Below, in pieces: positions 35,145 through 44,200 of a stretch of 64,000 nt of DNA (the stretch's first letter is position 1; each line of letters starts with the position of its first letter). Source of the DNA: Pirellulaceae bacterium (GTDB taxonomy: Bacteria > Planctomycetota > Planctomycetia > Pirellulales > Pirellulaceae); assembly GCA_028280445.1 (NCBI GenBank), contig JANQLU010000093.1:62001-126000 (forward strand). The letters run 5' to 3'. A program made the position numbers and the translations under genes. Below the pieces are notes generated by a model. That model did not search any database. It saw nothing but the letters and a program-made list of their open reading frames with translations, and had not been told where the DNA came from.

Positions 35145-35350
35145 CCCGTGGCGTCCGTGCCAAACCTGCGATCGTACTCTTCAACAAAGTCAACTTCGTC
35201 GACGAGTGCAGGCAACTTGAGGCAATTCGGACTGGATTGCAAATGCAACTGCGCCGATTTTGAACTATAACGAGCGCACGCTGACAGCGTGATCGAACGA
35301 TGGATTGCGACATGATTCGCGGGCAGGTGATCACAGCAAAAAGGATTCAT
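35141..35350 (-). CDS. Small hypothetical protein (69 aa)
   Basis: ATG 35350 gives 69 residues ending with an acidic stretch (VDEVDFVEEYDRRFGT), coupled to the next gene by ATGA. No strong ribosome binding site; the start lies only 4 bp from a plus-strand GTG at 35355, so one of the two starts is probably wrong. Moderate support only. Confidence 0.4.
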   Translation of the reverse strand: MNPFCCDHLPANHVAIHRSITLSACARYSSKSAQLHLQSSPNCLKLPALVDEVDFVEEYDRRFGTDATG

Positions 35351-35354
35351 AGAT

Positions 35355-35681
35355 GTGACCAAAAGAAAGAAAAAAAAACGTGGCGAGGTCCCGCTACGTG
35401 ATCAGAATTTGATGATTCGAGTGAAACGCAGGTTTCCAAGTTTTGGAATTCGACGACTGGCAAAAGCGTTTGGGGTTTCCGAACGCCAAGTGCGAAAGAT
35501 CCTCAATAGCGACGAGGAGGACCCGCCCGATAACACGCACCGGGCCGTCGATCCATGGCGGTGCCCAGGTTGCCGCTCGATGATCAAGTTGAACAGATGC
35601 ATCGCTTGCGGCATCAATAAACCCTCGGCCGACGAAGTTGGTAGCGACGCGACCGAGGGCACCGACCCTAGAGCCGGCTAG
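35355..35681 (+). CDS. Small helix-turn-helix plus zinc-ribbon regulator candidate
   Basis: If started at GTG 35355 it has 108 residues; ATG 35412 is an alternative. The middle contains a helix-turn-helix (RRLAKAFGVSERQVRKILN), and the C-terminal part CPGCRSMIKLNRCIACG is a zinc ribbon. It faces right against the late block, starts beside it, and converges with the small gene at 35678. A regulator deciding transcription of this region is plausible. Confidence 0.5.
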   Translation: MTKRKKKKRGEVPLRDQNLMIRVKRRFPSFGIRRLAKAFGVSERQVRKILNSDEEDPPDNTHRAVDPWRCPGCRSMIKLNRCIACGINKPSADEVGSDATEGTDPRAG

Positions 35682-35911
35682 TTTTTTGTTTCATCGAAGA
35701 TTCGTTTGTTGGCCTTCGCGAGAAATGCGCTGATGTTCCGCTTGCCAAGTTCAAGTGCCTTCACATTGGCTTCGATCGCTTCGCGTTTCAGCGTTCGCAT
35801 CGAGTCGTGAATTGTTTGAGCTTGCGTTGCCCAGTGCCGGAACTGAACAGCGAGATCGCCGACTTCCTTGACGGTCATAATTGATGGCTTCAATTCTGTA
35901 TCTTTGCTCAT
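35678..35911 (-). CDS. Small helical protein (77 aa)
   Basis: 77 residues, predicted fully helical (LAVQFRHWATQAQTIHDSM...). Its stop overlaps the end of the plus-strand regulator gene. No family recognised. Confidence 0.4.
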   Translation of the reverse strand: MSKDTELKPSIMTVKEVGDLAVQFRHWATQAQTIHDSMRTLKREAIEANVKALELGKRNISAFLAKANKRIFDETKN

Positions 35912-35987
35912 CGGTTAGCCCCTTGTTTGTATTCGCCATTAAAAGGCGCGGAAGTGATTGTTGGTTGAAGGATTTGTTGATACCTGG

Positions 35988-36179
35988 TCATTTCGGGTTG
36001 TCAGGTGTCGGTTGGTTTTCTGTTTCCGAAGTTGGATCCACAATTCTTGCTCGTAGGCCACTGCCGTGGTCGCGGTGTAGTTCATTGAATAGTTTGCAAT
36101 ATGCAATTCGGGGGTCCTCAAGGACGACGACACGGCATCGTTCTCCGTTTTGAGTGATTTCAATGAGTAGCTTTGTCAT
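35988..36179 (-). CDS. Small hypothetical protein (63 aa)
   Basis: ATG 36179 gives 63 residues with a beta-strand start (TKLLIEITQNGERCRVVVLE). It overlaps the integrase 3' end by 20 nt, so it is likely coupled to it; an excisionase or control role is possible by position only. Confidence 0.4.
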   Translation of the reverse strand: MTKLLIEITQNGERCRVVVLEDPRIAYCKLFNELHRDHGSGLRARIVDPTSETENQPTPDNPK

Positions 36180-37071
36180 TTCCGTTCCTTCCGAGGGGGT
36201 CAATCGGAGGGCGATTCGAATATGCGGCCGCGGAGTTGATGTAGTGTTTGATTGTGACGTCGTGGTTGACGTGTCCCGCATGGATCCATCCCGTACCTGG
36301 CTGCTTTGCTTCGGCGTAGGTAATTGATGAACGCCGTAACTTTTTGAAAACGCCGTCCGAACACGTCAGGCCAGCTTGGACCATGATCTTCTTTGCATAG
36401 TCGCTGACTCCGCGGGCCCGGCTTCGTTCTTGTCCAACTCGCCATGGTTCAAATAAGTACTGTCGGGAAGAGCAAAACCGATCGAAAGTCATCAAACAGA
36501 GTTTTTGCGTCGATTCGTTCAGCGTGACGATCTTCGCTCGTTTAGGCTTATGCTGAACAATTGAGAATGTTCGGCTTGTTTTGACCCACTCACATTCGAT
36601 GCGCAGCAAATCGCCAAGTCGCAATCCTGAATCCCACGCGACCGAAAACAGAGCCTGAAAATACCAATTTCGTGGAATGCATGTTCGCTTGAAACGACCG
36701 GGGCATTTTGACGCCGCGGCAATCAAAAGACCGGCCTCGTCGATCGACCAAATGTCTTTGACCGTCTCACCAGCTCGAGGACGACGAATGCGCCGTGAGT
36801 TTGGTCGGTAGTCCGATAAACCTGCATCGTTGGCCGCAGTCAATAGTGCGATGAGCGTTCCTCGACGCGATTTGACCGAGAATGGGCTCACACCAGATGC
36901 TTCATAGTCTGCAATCCAACGTGAGAGAAAACGATCGTCAATATCGCGAAGCGCAACCGGTTTGCCGTGCCATCGGTCAATCAAGTTTACTGCGGCTCGG
37001 TACCCGATTTTTGTGTTGGGCTCTAGCCGAACGTCAACGAAGTACTCGTCAACGAATTCAGACAACAGCAT
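36160..37071 (-). CDS. int: Tyrosine recombinase (phage integrase)
   Basis: 303 residues with an N-terminal SAM-like core-binding domain and a catalytic domain bearing WDSGLRLGDLLRI (Arg151), KKLRRSS (K243/R246 box), HAGH (His267) and nucleophile Tyr277 in the HDVTIKHYI segment. It inserts and excises the phage at the tRNA-Leu site 170 nt to its right. GGAG sits 7 nt before ATG 37071. Confidence 0.85.
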   Translation of the reverse strand: MLLSEFVDEYFVDVRLEPNTKIGYRAAVNLIDRWHGKPVALRDIDDRFLSRWIADYEASGVSPFSVKSRRGTLIALLTAANDAGLSDYRPNSRRIRRPRAGETVKDIWSIDEAGLLIAAASKCPGRFKRTCIPRNWYFQALFSVAWDSGLRLGDLLRIECEWVKTSRTFSIVQHKPKRAKIVTLNESTQKLCLMTFDRFCSSRQYLFEPWRVGQERSRARGVSDYAKKIMVQAGLTCSDGVFKKLRRSSITYAEAKQPGTGWIHAGHVNHDVTIKHYINSAAAYSNRPPIDPLGRNGNDKATH

Positions 37072-37237
37072 GGATGATCTCCGTTTTGAAAAGTGAGTTC
37101 ATCCATGACGAGAACGGCCCGCCTTGAGCTGTGCGATTGTAATTGGGTGATTTCAAAATTAAAGCGCGACAATTTTTGAGTTACTGCTTATTCGGGAAAT
37201 GCAGATTTTTCGTGCAACTGACGCACATGAAAACTAG

Positions 37238-37300
37238 CGCTAGATTCAGGTTCTAGTGTCCATTACGGACGTGGAGGTTCGAATCCTCTCATCCGCACTA
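37238..37300 (+). tRNA. 3' fragment of tRNA-Leu(CAG): phage attachment core (attR)
   Basis: A stem CTAGA (37240-37244), loop TTCAGGT with anticodon CAG, stem TCTAG (37252-37256), a variable arm GTCC-ATTAC-GGAC, then the T-arm GGAGG-TTCGAAT-CCTCT and CATCCGC-A end form the last two thirds of a tRNA-Leu. The 5' acceptor and D-arm sequences are not found upstream, so this copy is truncated by integration; the intact gene should lie at the left end, outside the window. Confidence 0.75.
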
Positions 37301-37311
37301 TATAAATAAAG

Positions 37312-37344
37312 GGCTTTCATCAGATGTTGATGGAAGCCTTTTTT
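37312..37344 (+). terminator. tRNA-Leu rho-independent terminator
   Basis: GGCTTTCATCA (37312-37322) and TGATGGAAGCC (37328-37338) form an 11-bp stem (one G-T pair) with a 5-nt loop and a run of six T (37339-37344). It lies 12 nt beyond the tRNA fragment, as expected for the original host terminator. From 37345 to 37498 I see nothing further. Confidence 0.8.
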
Positions 37345-37498
37345 ATTGCCGGATCGACTAGGGACAAAATGGAGGCTAACTTCTTGTTTTTTGCCTGACA
37401 TAGAGTTGCTCCTTCGGATTCCAGTAAAATCCATCGCAACCACTTACACAATTCTTCTGACTGGCCCGTCGGCATTGAAATGATACTGCGCCACGAAG

Positions 37499-40456
37499 CT
37501 AATAGTTGAACAATAACTTTGGTTCGACTTCGATTACCTCGCCGAACGACTTCAGTGTTTTCATGTCGATATGTTTTTTGCTGCCGACAACCAGAATGCT
37601 CATTTTTCTGCCTTTGATATTCTCATCAAAAAATTGGGTTACTTTTTTCATGGTCATAGCTTGCACTGCTGCATATTGATCCCGACGAATATCATGGTCA
37701 ATTTTTTTCTTCCTGAGACTCTCCGCTCTCCAAAAGATCTCTTTGCCAGTGAGTCGTTCGGTTTGATAGCGTTTGAGTTGGTCGGCGCGAATGTATTTGA
37801 CGTCATTTGCTGTTCCAGGCACTTCCTTCATCATCTTGATCATCTCGCCTAAAGCCTCAGTTAACTTGTCAGCTTGTAAATCTGCAGAAACGTACGTGAA
37901 GTCGTAGTCATTGATGCGGCCGGCCATTAAATGCGCTGCGTTTGTCCTGTATGCCAACGAGCGAGCATTGCGCAGTTGGCGGTACGCGATGTGATCAAAG
38001 TATGGTCCGAAGAAATTGGATGGTCCCACGCGGTTGACGTCGAATACGTTTCCGCGGGCAACGACGATGGCCTTGGCCTGTACAGTATCGACATCAACAA
38101 AATATACGGATTGGGAAGTGGCGCGTTTTTTGAAGCGTGTCAGCGGAGGCGTATTGCGTGTCGGTTTGGCGGTGTAATGTTTGTCGAGCAGTGTAACAAC
38201 TTTTTTCAGCGAACTGCCAAAGAAAAAGATCCGATGTTTGTAGTTTCGAAGCCCCTTGACCAGTTTGACCAACTGCGTTGGGCGCGTCGTTTTCAATTCT
38301 TTAGTTGACAATACGTTTCTCAAGGAGGATTGTTTTTCATAGAGCGCGTACGAAAGCAATCCTCTATTGATAATCGCACGACTGTCGACCAACGTGGCCT
38401 GTCTTTCTTTAAGCAGTTTTCCGACGTAATCCGAATAAGCTTTTTCATTGGCCACCATGTTGGACATGAAGTGATCAAGAAGCACAATTCCGGTTTCCAG
38501 ATTTTCCTCCAACCCTTCGAGATGAAAAACTGTTTGATCATTTGTTGAATAGCAAGTCAAAGTAAGCCCAAGCTGGTATAACTTGCTTTTTAGTTGACCG
38601 AGCGAGTAACGATTTGTACCGAGTCTTGTGCAGTAATTTGCCGCGAGATGAATTTTTTTGTCGTGGTCTTTTCCAATATCAAAAATCACGTCGAGTTCAA
38701 ACAAGTTGCTTTTTTTGTTTTCGACAAAGGACACTTCCACTCCCTGTTTTGTCCGAGAATTCGCAATTGCCTGGTCGAAATCGACGAATTGAGGTTTGCC
38801 AATCGGGGGTGTGATTTTGTCAAGTTTCTCAGCAAACTCCGATTTGGATTCGGTATTCAGAGGTCGCGCCGTAATGTGCGGTTTGTCCACCCGCGTTAAA
38901 TTGGCTTTCCCTTTGCGAATGTAAACGATCGAATAGTTGTTGTCATAATGCCGTCGCACAAAATCGGCCACATCGCGTTTTGAGATCTTGCCCAACTCCT
39001 CAACGAATGAGAGATGATCAGCCCAATTTTCACCGCGTTTGAACGAGTGCATGCATTGCGCCGACAAATTGATGCTGGTTGAGTGATTGGTGGTAAGTTG
39101 TTTTTTGAGGTCGTTAACCGCGCCCGTTATGAGCCATTCTTCGAAATCGCCACGTTTGATCCTGGCAATCTGTTCAAGCATTCGATCGCGGACTTCGTCC
39201 AACGATTGTCCTTCCTTGGGATAGCCTTCGAAATAATGGACGGAATAGTCGTTGCGAGCGACAACAGTACAGCCTGCGCGCCTGACCGCTTGCTTTGCGT
39301 TTAATTCGACATCGAACAGGCCAGCGAATCCATTGTTCAACAACATGTCTGTCAGCATTGCAAGTTTTTCTTGTCGTGAACCGGCTCCCTTTAATCGGAA
39401 TCCGAAATAAATTGATTCTTCACCCGAACTGTGAATCGTTGCCGTTCGGGTTTTCGTGATCTTGGACTCTTTTGGCAAAGCGGGACGTTTGACTTCTTTT
39501 GCTTTGACATTTCCAAAATGCTGATCGACCAAGCGAATTGTTTTGTCGAATTCCAGATCACCGACAAGTACAATGGCCATGTTGCCAGGTACATAATAGG
39601 TGTCGAAGTATGAACGAATGGCTTTCAGCGACGGGCTCTTCAAATGCACCGCCGATCCGATCATCGTTTGCTGGCCATACGGATGCTTTTGATAGATCAA
39701 CTGATTGAGGGCCTGTTGCTTGCGACGCCAAATACTGTCCTGCAGTCCGTTGAATTCTTCGTAAACAATTTCAAGTTCTGATTGAAAGGCACGCAAAGCT
39801 GGCCGGCTGAAAAACCGCTCTCTCTCCAACAACAAATGCTTTTCGAGTGAGGACGACGGAATCAAGCACCAATATCCCGTGAGGTCGTATTCTGTGTAGC
39901 CGTTGACAGCGACCGCGCCGAGGCTTGTGGCTAATCTGCGATATTCACCCGGAGTCGCAAACTTTGCGGCCAGCACCGACAATCTATCGATTTCCCGGTA
40001 GGTTGCGTTCCGCTTGTCTTTTGATTTTTCAGATTTGTGTTTTTCGTAAAGGCTTTCGATTTGGTCAAGCAGCGGTTTTTCCTTGCTCCAGTCCAATGAC
40101 CCGATGCGTTGCGTGCCTTTGAAAAGTAAATGTTCCAGATAGTGAGCCAGTCCAGAATTGTCTGGCGGATCGAAGGCGGAGCCTGCCCTGACAGCGATCA
40201 TCGAACGGATTCGCGGCTCGTCGGTGTTGCGCGCGAGATAAACCGTCAAGCCGTTTTTTAATTTGTAAACGCGGACGCCCGATTTGTCATTGGTGACGGT
40301 ATAGTAACTATATTTGCCCCGATCGACGTGCTGCTCAATTTTGTGTTGGGCAGACGCGACAGGCAACGAACTGGGTGACAACAGCGCCAGTGAAACAACC
40401 ATCAGAAAAGCGCGGAGACCCAAGTTAACAAAAGTCAATGTTTTTAAAATTTTCAT
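37499..40456 (-). CDS. M16-family zinc protease (insulinase/pitrilysin type), secreted
   Basis: Residues 1-36 of 985 are a signal peptide, so it acts outside the cytoplasm. The inverted zinc motif HYLEH (His105, Glu108, His109) and a downstream EIVYEEF acidic helix mark the active N-terminal half; the C-terminal half is the usual second, inactive M16 domain. It starts 10 nt after the GntR gene stop, so both form one operon. The substrate is unknown. Confidence 0.8.
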   Translation of the reverse strand: MKILKTLTFVNLGLRAFLMVVSLALLSPSSLPVASAQHKIEQHVDRGKYSYYTVTNDKSGVRVYKLKNGLTVYLARNTDEPRIRSMIAVRAGSAFDPPDNSGLAHYLEHLLFKGTQRIGSLDWSKEKPLLDQIESLYEKHKSEKSKDKRNATYREIDRLSVLAAKFATPGEYRRLATSLGAVAVNGYTEYDLTGYWCLIPSSSLEKHLLLERERFFSRPALRAFQSELEIVYEEFNGLQDSIWRRKQQALNQLIYQKHPYGQQTMIGSAVHLKSPSLKAIRSYFDTYYVPGNMAIVLVGDLEFDKTIRLVDQHFGNVKAKEVKRPALPKESKITKTRTATIHSSGEESIYFGFRLKGAGSRQEKLAMLTDMLLNNGFAGLFDVELNAKQAVRRAGCTVVARNDYSVHYFEGYPKEGQSLDEVRDRMLEQIARIKRGDFEEWLITGAVNDLKKQLTTNHSTSINLSAQCMHSFKRGENWADHLSFVEELGKISKRDVADFVRRHYDNNYSIVYIRKGKANLTRVDKPHITARPLNTESKSEFAEKLDKITPPIGKPQFVDFDQAIANSRTKQGVEVSFVENKKSNLFELDVIFDIGKDHDKKIHLAANYCTRLGTNRYSLGQLKSKLYQLGLTLTCYSTNDQTVFHLEGLEENLETGIVLLDHFMSNMVANEKAYSDYVGKLLKERQATLVDSRAIINRGLLSYALYEKQSSLRNVLSTKELKTTRPTQLVKLVKGLRNYKHRIFFFGSSLKKVVTLLDKHYTAKPTRNTPPLTRFKKRATSQSVYFVDVDTVQAKAIVVARGNVFDVNRVGPSNFFGPYFDHIAYRQLRNARSLAYRTNAAHLMAGRINDYDFTYVSADLQADKLTEALGEMIKMMKEVPGTANDVKYIRADQLKRYQTERLTGKEIFWRAESLRKKKIDHDIRRDQYAAVQAMTMKKVTQFFDENIKGRKMSILVVGSKKHIDMKTLKSFGEVIEVEPKLLFNY

Positions 40457-40466
40457 CAGATCTCCA

Positions 40467-41426
40467 TTACGCTTGAGCCAAAACAGGTTTTTCCAACGGT
40501 GGGAACAGTCGTCGACAAGTCGCGATCAACGCTTCCGGCGATGGCTCGAAAACGAGTTCCAAGATCTGTGATGCGGGAAACAAATTGCTGACGATTTTTT
40601 TGCAGGGCGCTGTACAAACGACAGAATCAACATCACCAAAGGCAGCACGTGAGTCACGAACGTCCTCGGCTATGACAACATCGATGGACTCCGGCTTGGC
40701 GTATTTCCGAGTGAGTTCGAGGTAACCGGGAGCTGATTCAGCGTCCCTGACAACGACGGTCACTTTCGTTTTCTCAAGTGCGTTGAGTTGAGAAATGCAC
40801 GATGGTGTGATACGCAATTCAAGCTGTTGAACCCTGAGTTGTCGCCCAGCAAAAGCCTCTCTTGTTTCCGCCAAATGCCAATGAGATGTGAAAACGACGC
40901 GGATCGACGAAGGTAACGATGCATCATCGTCCACACCAAGAACATGTGGTACGACACAGCGGCCAAGTTGCTCACTGATCGAACGCGCAATCGAATCAGC
41001 CATCAATTCATTACATTCGACAAATGCACATCGTGGGTAGTGTTGGTCATGTTCGACGACACGACTTTTGTGGTATTCGAGGAAAGTCAGACCATCGACC
41101 CCGCTCGCCTCGATTTTTCGAATGAGTTCAGCCGACAGGTCTTCAGCTATTTCGGCCAGTCCCTCTCGTTCTTTCTGCAATATAGGCGGCTCGTCAGCGA
41201 CACGAGCCAACTGCCCTTGCCGCAGATAGAGAATTCCTTTTGCTTCAAGATTGAGGTAGGCGGTTCGAGCAGTATTTCGGTTGATCCCAATTTCGTTTTC
41301 TAACTCGCGGATGGACGGCAATGTGTCACCCGGCCGCAACTCTCCGAGGGATATGGCGCAAAGGATCTGATCCTCCAGCTGAGCATAGAGCGGCGACTTG
41401 GAATTTGGGTTTAATGCGAATTTCAA
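40467..41426 (-). CDS. GntR-family regulator with unusual C-terminal domain
   Basis: The N-terminal 75 residues of 319 are a GntR winged helix (GDTLPSIRELENEIGINRNTARTAY). The rest is not one of the common FadR, HutC or aminotransferase domains that I recognise: Rossmann-like strands (CAFVECNEL, IRVVFTSHWHLAET, SIDVVIAEDV) suggest a ligand-binding fold of the periplasmic-binding-protein type. It probably controls its own operon with the M16 protease via the palindrome at 41461-41480. Confidence 0.7.
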   Translation of the reverse strand: MKFALNPNSKSPLYAQLEDQILCAISLGELRPGDTLPSIRELENEIGINRNTARTAYLNLEAKGILYLRQGQLARVADEPPILQKEREGLAEIAEDLSAELIRKIEASGVDGLTFLEYHKSRVVEHDQHYPRCAFVECNELMADSIARSISEQLGRCVVPHVLGVDDDASLPSSIRVVFTSHWHLAETREAFAGRQLRVQQLELRITPSCISQLNALEKTKVTVVVRDAESAPGYLELTRKYAKPESIDVVIAEDVRDSRAAFGDVDSVVCTAPCKKIVSNLFPASQILELVFEPSPEALIATCRRLFPPLEKPVLAQA

Positions 41427-41460
41427 TGGGTTTTCTACCTAAATTTTACTTGAATTATAT

Positions 41461-41480
41461 TGTTATGTAACACTATAACA
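41461..41480. promoter_or_regulatory. Putative GntR operator
   Basis: TGTTAT-N8-ATAACA, an inverted repeat 35-54 bp upstream of the GntR start codon, in an AT-rich promoter region. Position and symmetry fit an autoregulatory operator. Confidence 0.45.
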
Positions 41481-41570
41481 GTTATTGATCAGGCAGTCAA
41501 CCGTTCGTCCAAATATTCACCAGATTGGTCGACCTCGCCCCTGAGCCTGATCCTGTGAGCAGGGCGCGCT

Positions 41571-41599
41571 GGTTCGTTAGCGCTTTGACCGGCGGTTAG
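41571..41599 (+). repeat. Dispersed REP-like repeat, copy 1
   Basis: Begins GGTTCGTTAGCGCT and continues to GGCGGTTAG. The first 14 bases are identical to a second copy at 56926. From memory, similar intergenic elements are frequent in Pirellulaceae genomes. Confidence 0.45.
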
Positions 41600-41916
41600 T
41601 TTGGTCGTGTTGACTAAATCGGAAAGCTGTGAATTTGAGCTGAGCGCCTCGCCGCTCATATTAATCAAACTGCCTAACGCCTTGCCAACGAATCCGAACA
41701 GTTTTATCTGAACTCAGTGCGTCGCGTTATTTTTTCGGTCGTCTAATTGTTACGAACCGTACTAAGCTTTCATTCGGAATTTCCGACCGAGTATTTCAAT
41801 TTTGCTGAAATTAGCTAACCGGAAATAACAAGCCAAAGCGATGGGGAACGATCACTTCGTTATTCAAGCGAACATTGTGAACTTATTCCCATTTTTTTGT
41901 ACAGAACAGATATACC

Positions 41917-44157
41917 GTGGAAGAAATCGACGAAATTATCAAAGAGTTTCTGGTTGAGAGTCACGAGAATCTCGACCAACTCGTTGAAGATTTGATGGAA
42001 TTGGAAAAGGCGCCCGACAACCTGGAGCGAATTCCAAGTATTTTTAGAACGATTCATACGATCAAGGGCACTTCGGGATTCCTGGCACTGCCTCGTTTGG
42101 AACGTCTGACCCATGTTGGCGAAAGTTTACTCGTCCCAATACGAGATGGCGAACTCCAGTTGACGAACGAAATTGCAGACGGGTTGTTTCAAATGGTCGA
42201 TGCCGTGCGCAATATGCTCGGTGAAATCGAATCGACTGGTGCTGAAGCGGAAGAAGAGCATTTGGATCTGATCGCATTGCTCGAAGAATTGCAAGGCAAT
42301 CCAAAATCGACATCTCCTGACGCATCCGAAGACACGGACGAAACAGAAATTACGTCGGAAATAGAGTGCGCGGACGATCCGAATACTCAGATCGATGACA
42401 ATACAGCGCAAACCGAATCTCCAACGGTCAATTCGAACCAGAAAGAAAATCAGGCGCCCGATGCCAAGGGAAGCGCGCAAAGCCATTCAATTGCCGATTC
42501 GACACTTCGTATCGACGTGCAAATTCTGGATAGCTTGATGAACCTCGTGGGTGAACTCGTTTTATCCAGAAACCAGGTTTTACAGTTCAGTAGCGCGACC
42601 GATGATTCAGCGTCGAACAACGCTCTACAAAAACTGAATTTGGTGACGACGGAATTGCAGGAAGCGGTGATGAAAACGCGCATGCAACCCATCCGTAACG
42701 CCTGGAGCAAATTACCACGAGTTGTCCGAGACCTGGCCAACACCTGTGGCAAAAAAGTGCAAGTGCAAATGGAAGGTGCGGACACCGAGTTAGACAAAAC
42801 AGTACTCGAAGCCATCAAAGATCCGCTGACGCACATCGTTCGCAATTCAGTTGACCACGGAATCGATACCACCGAACAACGACTCGCCAATGGAAAACCG
42901 GAAACCGGTACGCTTTGGCTGCGAGCTTTCCACGAGGGTGGGCAAGTCATTATCGAAATCGCAGATGACGGCCGGGGGATGGATCTCGATCGAATTCGTG
43001 CAAAAGCCGTTGAAAAAGGAATTATTTCAAAAGAGCAAGCACAATCCATGAATGATCGAGAGACGATCAATCTGGTACTGTTGCCTGGTTTTTCAACGGC
43101 TCCGGCGGTAACCAATGTGTCCGGCCGTGGTGTCGGAATGGACGTCGTCCGAACCAACATCGAACGCATTGGCGGAACACTCGACATTCAAAGTATTCCT
43201 GGAAAAGGTACAACGCTGCGGATCAAATTGCCGTTAACACTGGCGATCGTTCCAGCATTGATTGTCAAATCGACGGGCCGAGAGTTTGCGATCCCTCAGG
43301 TCAATTTGCTCGAGTTGCTTCGACTCGATGCCGAACGTGCCAAACGAGAAATCGAATATGTTTATGGCACACCGGTCTATCGACTTCGCGGAAGTTTGCT
43401 GCCGTTGCTCTATCTCGATCAATTGTTGGGAATTCGTGAATGTTCAACCGAGTCCGACAGCGAGAACCCGCTCGACGAAAAAGAGGCCGTCAACATCGTG
43501 GTCCTCCAGGCCGAGGATCGGCAATTTGGTCTCGTTGTTGATCTGATTTCGGACACCCAGGAAATTGTCGTCAAGCCATTAGACAGCCATCTCAATGAAA
43601 TCGAGTTGTATGCCGGTGCAACCATTATGGGCAACGGATCAGTCTCGTTAATCCTGGATGCGATTGGCTTGGCACACAAAGGAAAAATACTATCTGACCA
43701 GGAAACCAACGGATTAGACGAACATAAGCTGGAAGCTGAGTCGGGAAGTCAAACCGAATCGTGGCTCGTTCTCGATCCTGGCGACGGCACTCAGGCCGCA
43801 GTCGCATTAAACCATGTTGCCCGCCTCGAGGAATTTGAATGCGACCGAATCGAACGCATCGATAACAGAAGCGTTGTGCAATACAGAAATCACATTATGC
43901 CGTTGGTCAATCTCGATGGCACGCCCGCGATGATTGACGCGTCCGATGACGATTCATCGAAACACGTTGTCGTTTGTAATCACCAGTGTGGTCAAGATGT
44001 CGGCCTGGTCATTGAACGGATTCTCGACATCGTCGAAGAACGGTCGTCGACACCGGTGGACAAAAAATGTGCACAACGCGTCATTAGCGGCAAGGTCACG
44101 AAAGTTATTACCCCCGAGATGATTAATTTGACTGCTGATGGATTATTCCCGAGCTAG
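41917..44157 (+). CDS. cheA: Chemotaxis histidine kinase CheA with two CheW-like domains
   Basis: From GTG 41917, 746 residues. HPt domain with His47 in FRTIHTIKGTSGF; a linker (about 120-190); dimerisation helices (STLRIDVQILDSLMNLVGEL); an ATPase domain with IVRNSVDHGID, DDGRGMD and GRGVGMDVV boxes; a CheW domain (470-590); then a second CheW-like domain to the end (SWLVLDPGDGTQAAVALN onward). It autophosphorylates and passes phosphate to CheY and CheB. No P2 domain is obvious. The extra CheW domain is unusual for a classic CheA. Confidence 0.9.
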   Translation: MEEIDEIIKEFLVESHENLDQLVEDLMELEKAPDNLERIPSIFRTIHTIKGTSGFLALPRLERLTHVGESLLVPIRDGELQLTNEIADGLFQMVDAVRNMLGEIESTGAEAEEEHLDLIALLEELQGNPKSTSPDASEDTDETEITSEIECADDPNTQIDDNTAQTESPTVNSNQKENQAPDAKGSAQSHSIADSTLRIDVQILDSLMNLVGELVLSRNQVLQFSSATDDSASNNALQKLNLVTTELQEAVMKTRMQPIRNAWSKLPRVVRDLANTCGKKVQVQMEGADTELDKTVLEAIKDPLTHIVRNSVDHGIDTTEQRLANGKPETGTLWLRAFHEGGQVIIEIADDGRGMDLDRIRAKAVEKGIISKEQAQSMNDRETINLVLLPGFSTAPAVTNVSGRGVGMDVVRTNIERIGGTLDIQSIPGKGTTLRIKLPLTLAIVPALIVKSTGREFAIPQVNLLELLRLDAERAKREIEYVYGTPVYRLRGSLLPLLYLDQLLGIRECSTESDSENPLDEKEAVNIVVLQAEDRQFGLVVDLISDTQEIVVKPLDSHLNEIELYAGATIMGNGSVSLILDAIGLAHKGKILSDQETNGLDEHKLEAESGSQTESWLVLDPGDGTQAAVALNHVARLEEFECDRIERIDNRSVVQYRNHIMPLVNLDGTPAMIDASDDDSSKHVVVCNHQCGQDVGLVIERILDIVEERSSTPVDKKCAQRVISGKVTKVITPEMINLTADGLFPS

Positions 44158-44200
44158 TCATTCCTCACCATCCCACCTGAAACCGAATAGGTTCTTTTTC

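Larger units (their letters stand above)
41427..41916. other. Intergenic region between divergent GntR and cheA genes
   Basis: 490 bp without a credible gene. It contains the GntR-proximal palindrome and a dispersed repeat (41571-41599, GGTTCGTTAGCGCT core). I found no clear sigma-54 or sigma-28 promoter and no ribosome binding site before cheA. Confidence 0.5.

Noticed and set aside
37246..37443. Minus-strand 65-residue ORF ending in SADERIRTSTSVMDTRT
   Set aside because: This is the antisense of the tRNA-Leu 3' end, a common false protein annotation. It supports the tRNA call.
41600..41916. Sigma-54 or sigma-28 promoter for the chemotaxis operon
   Set aside because: No GG-N10-GC element or good flagellar-type boxes found by eye.
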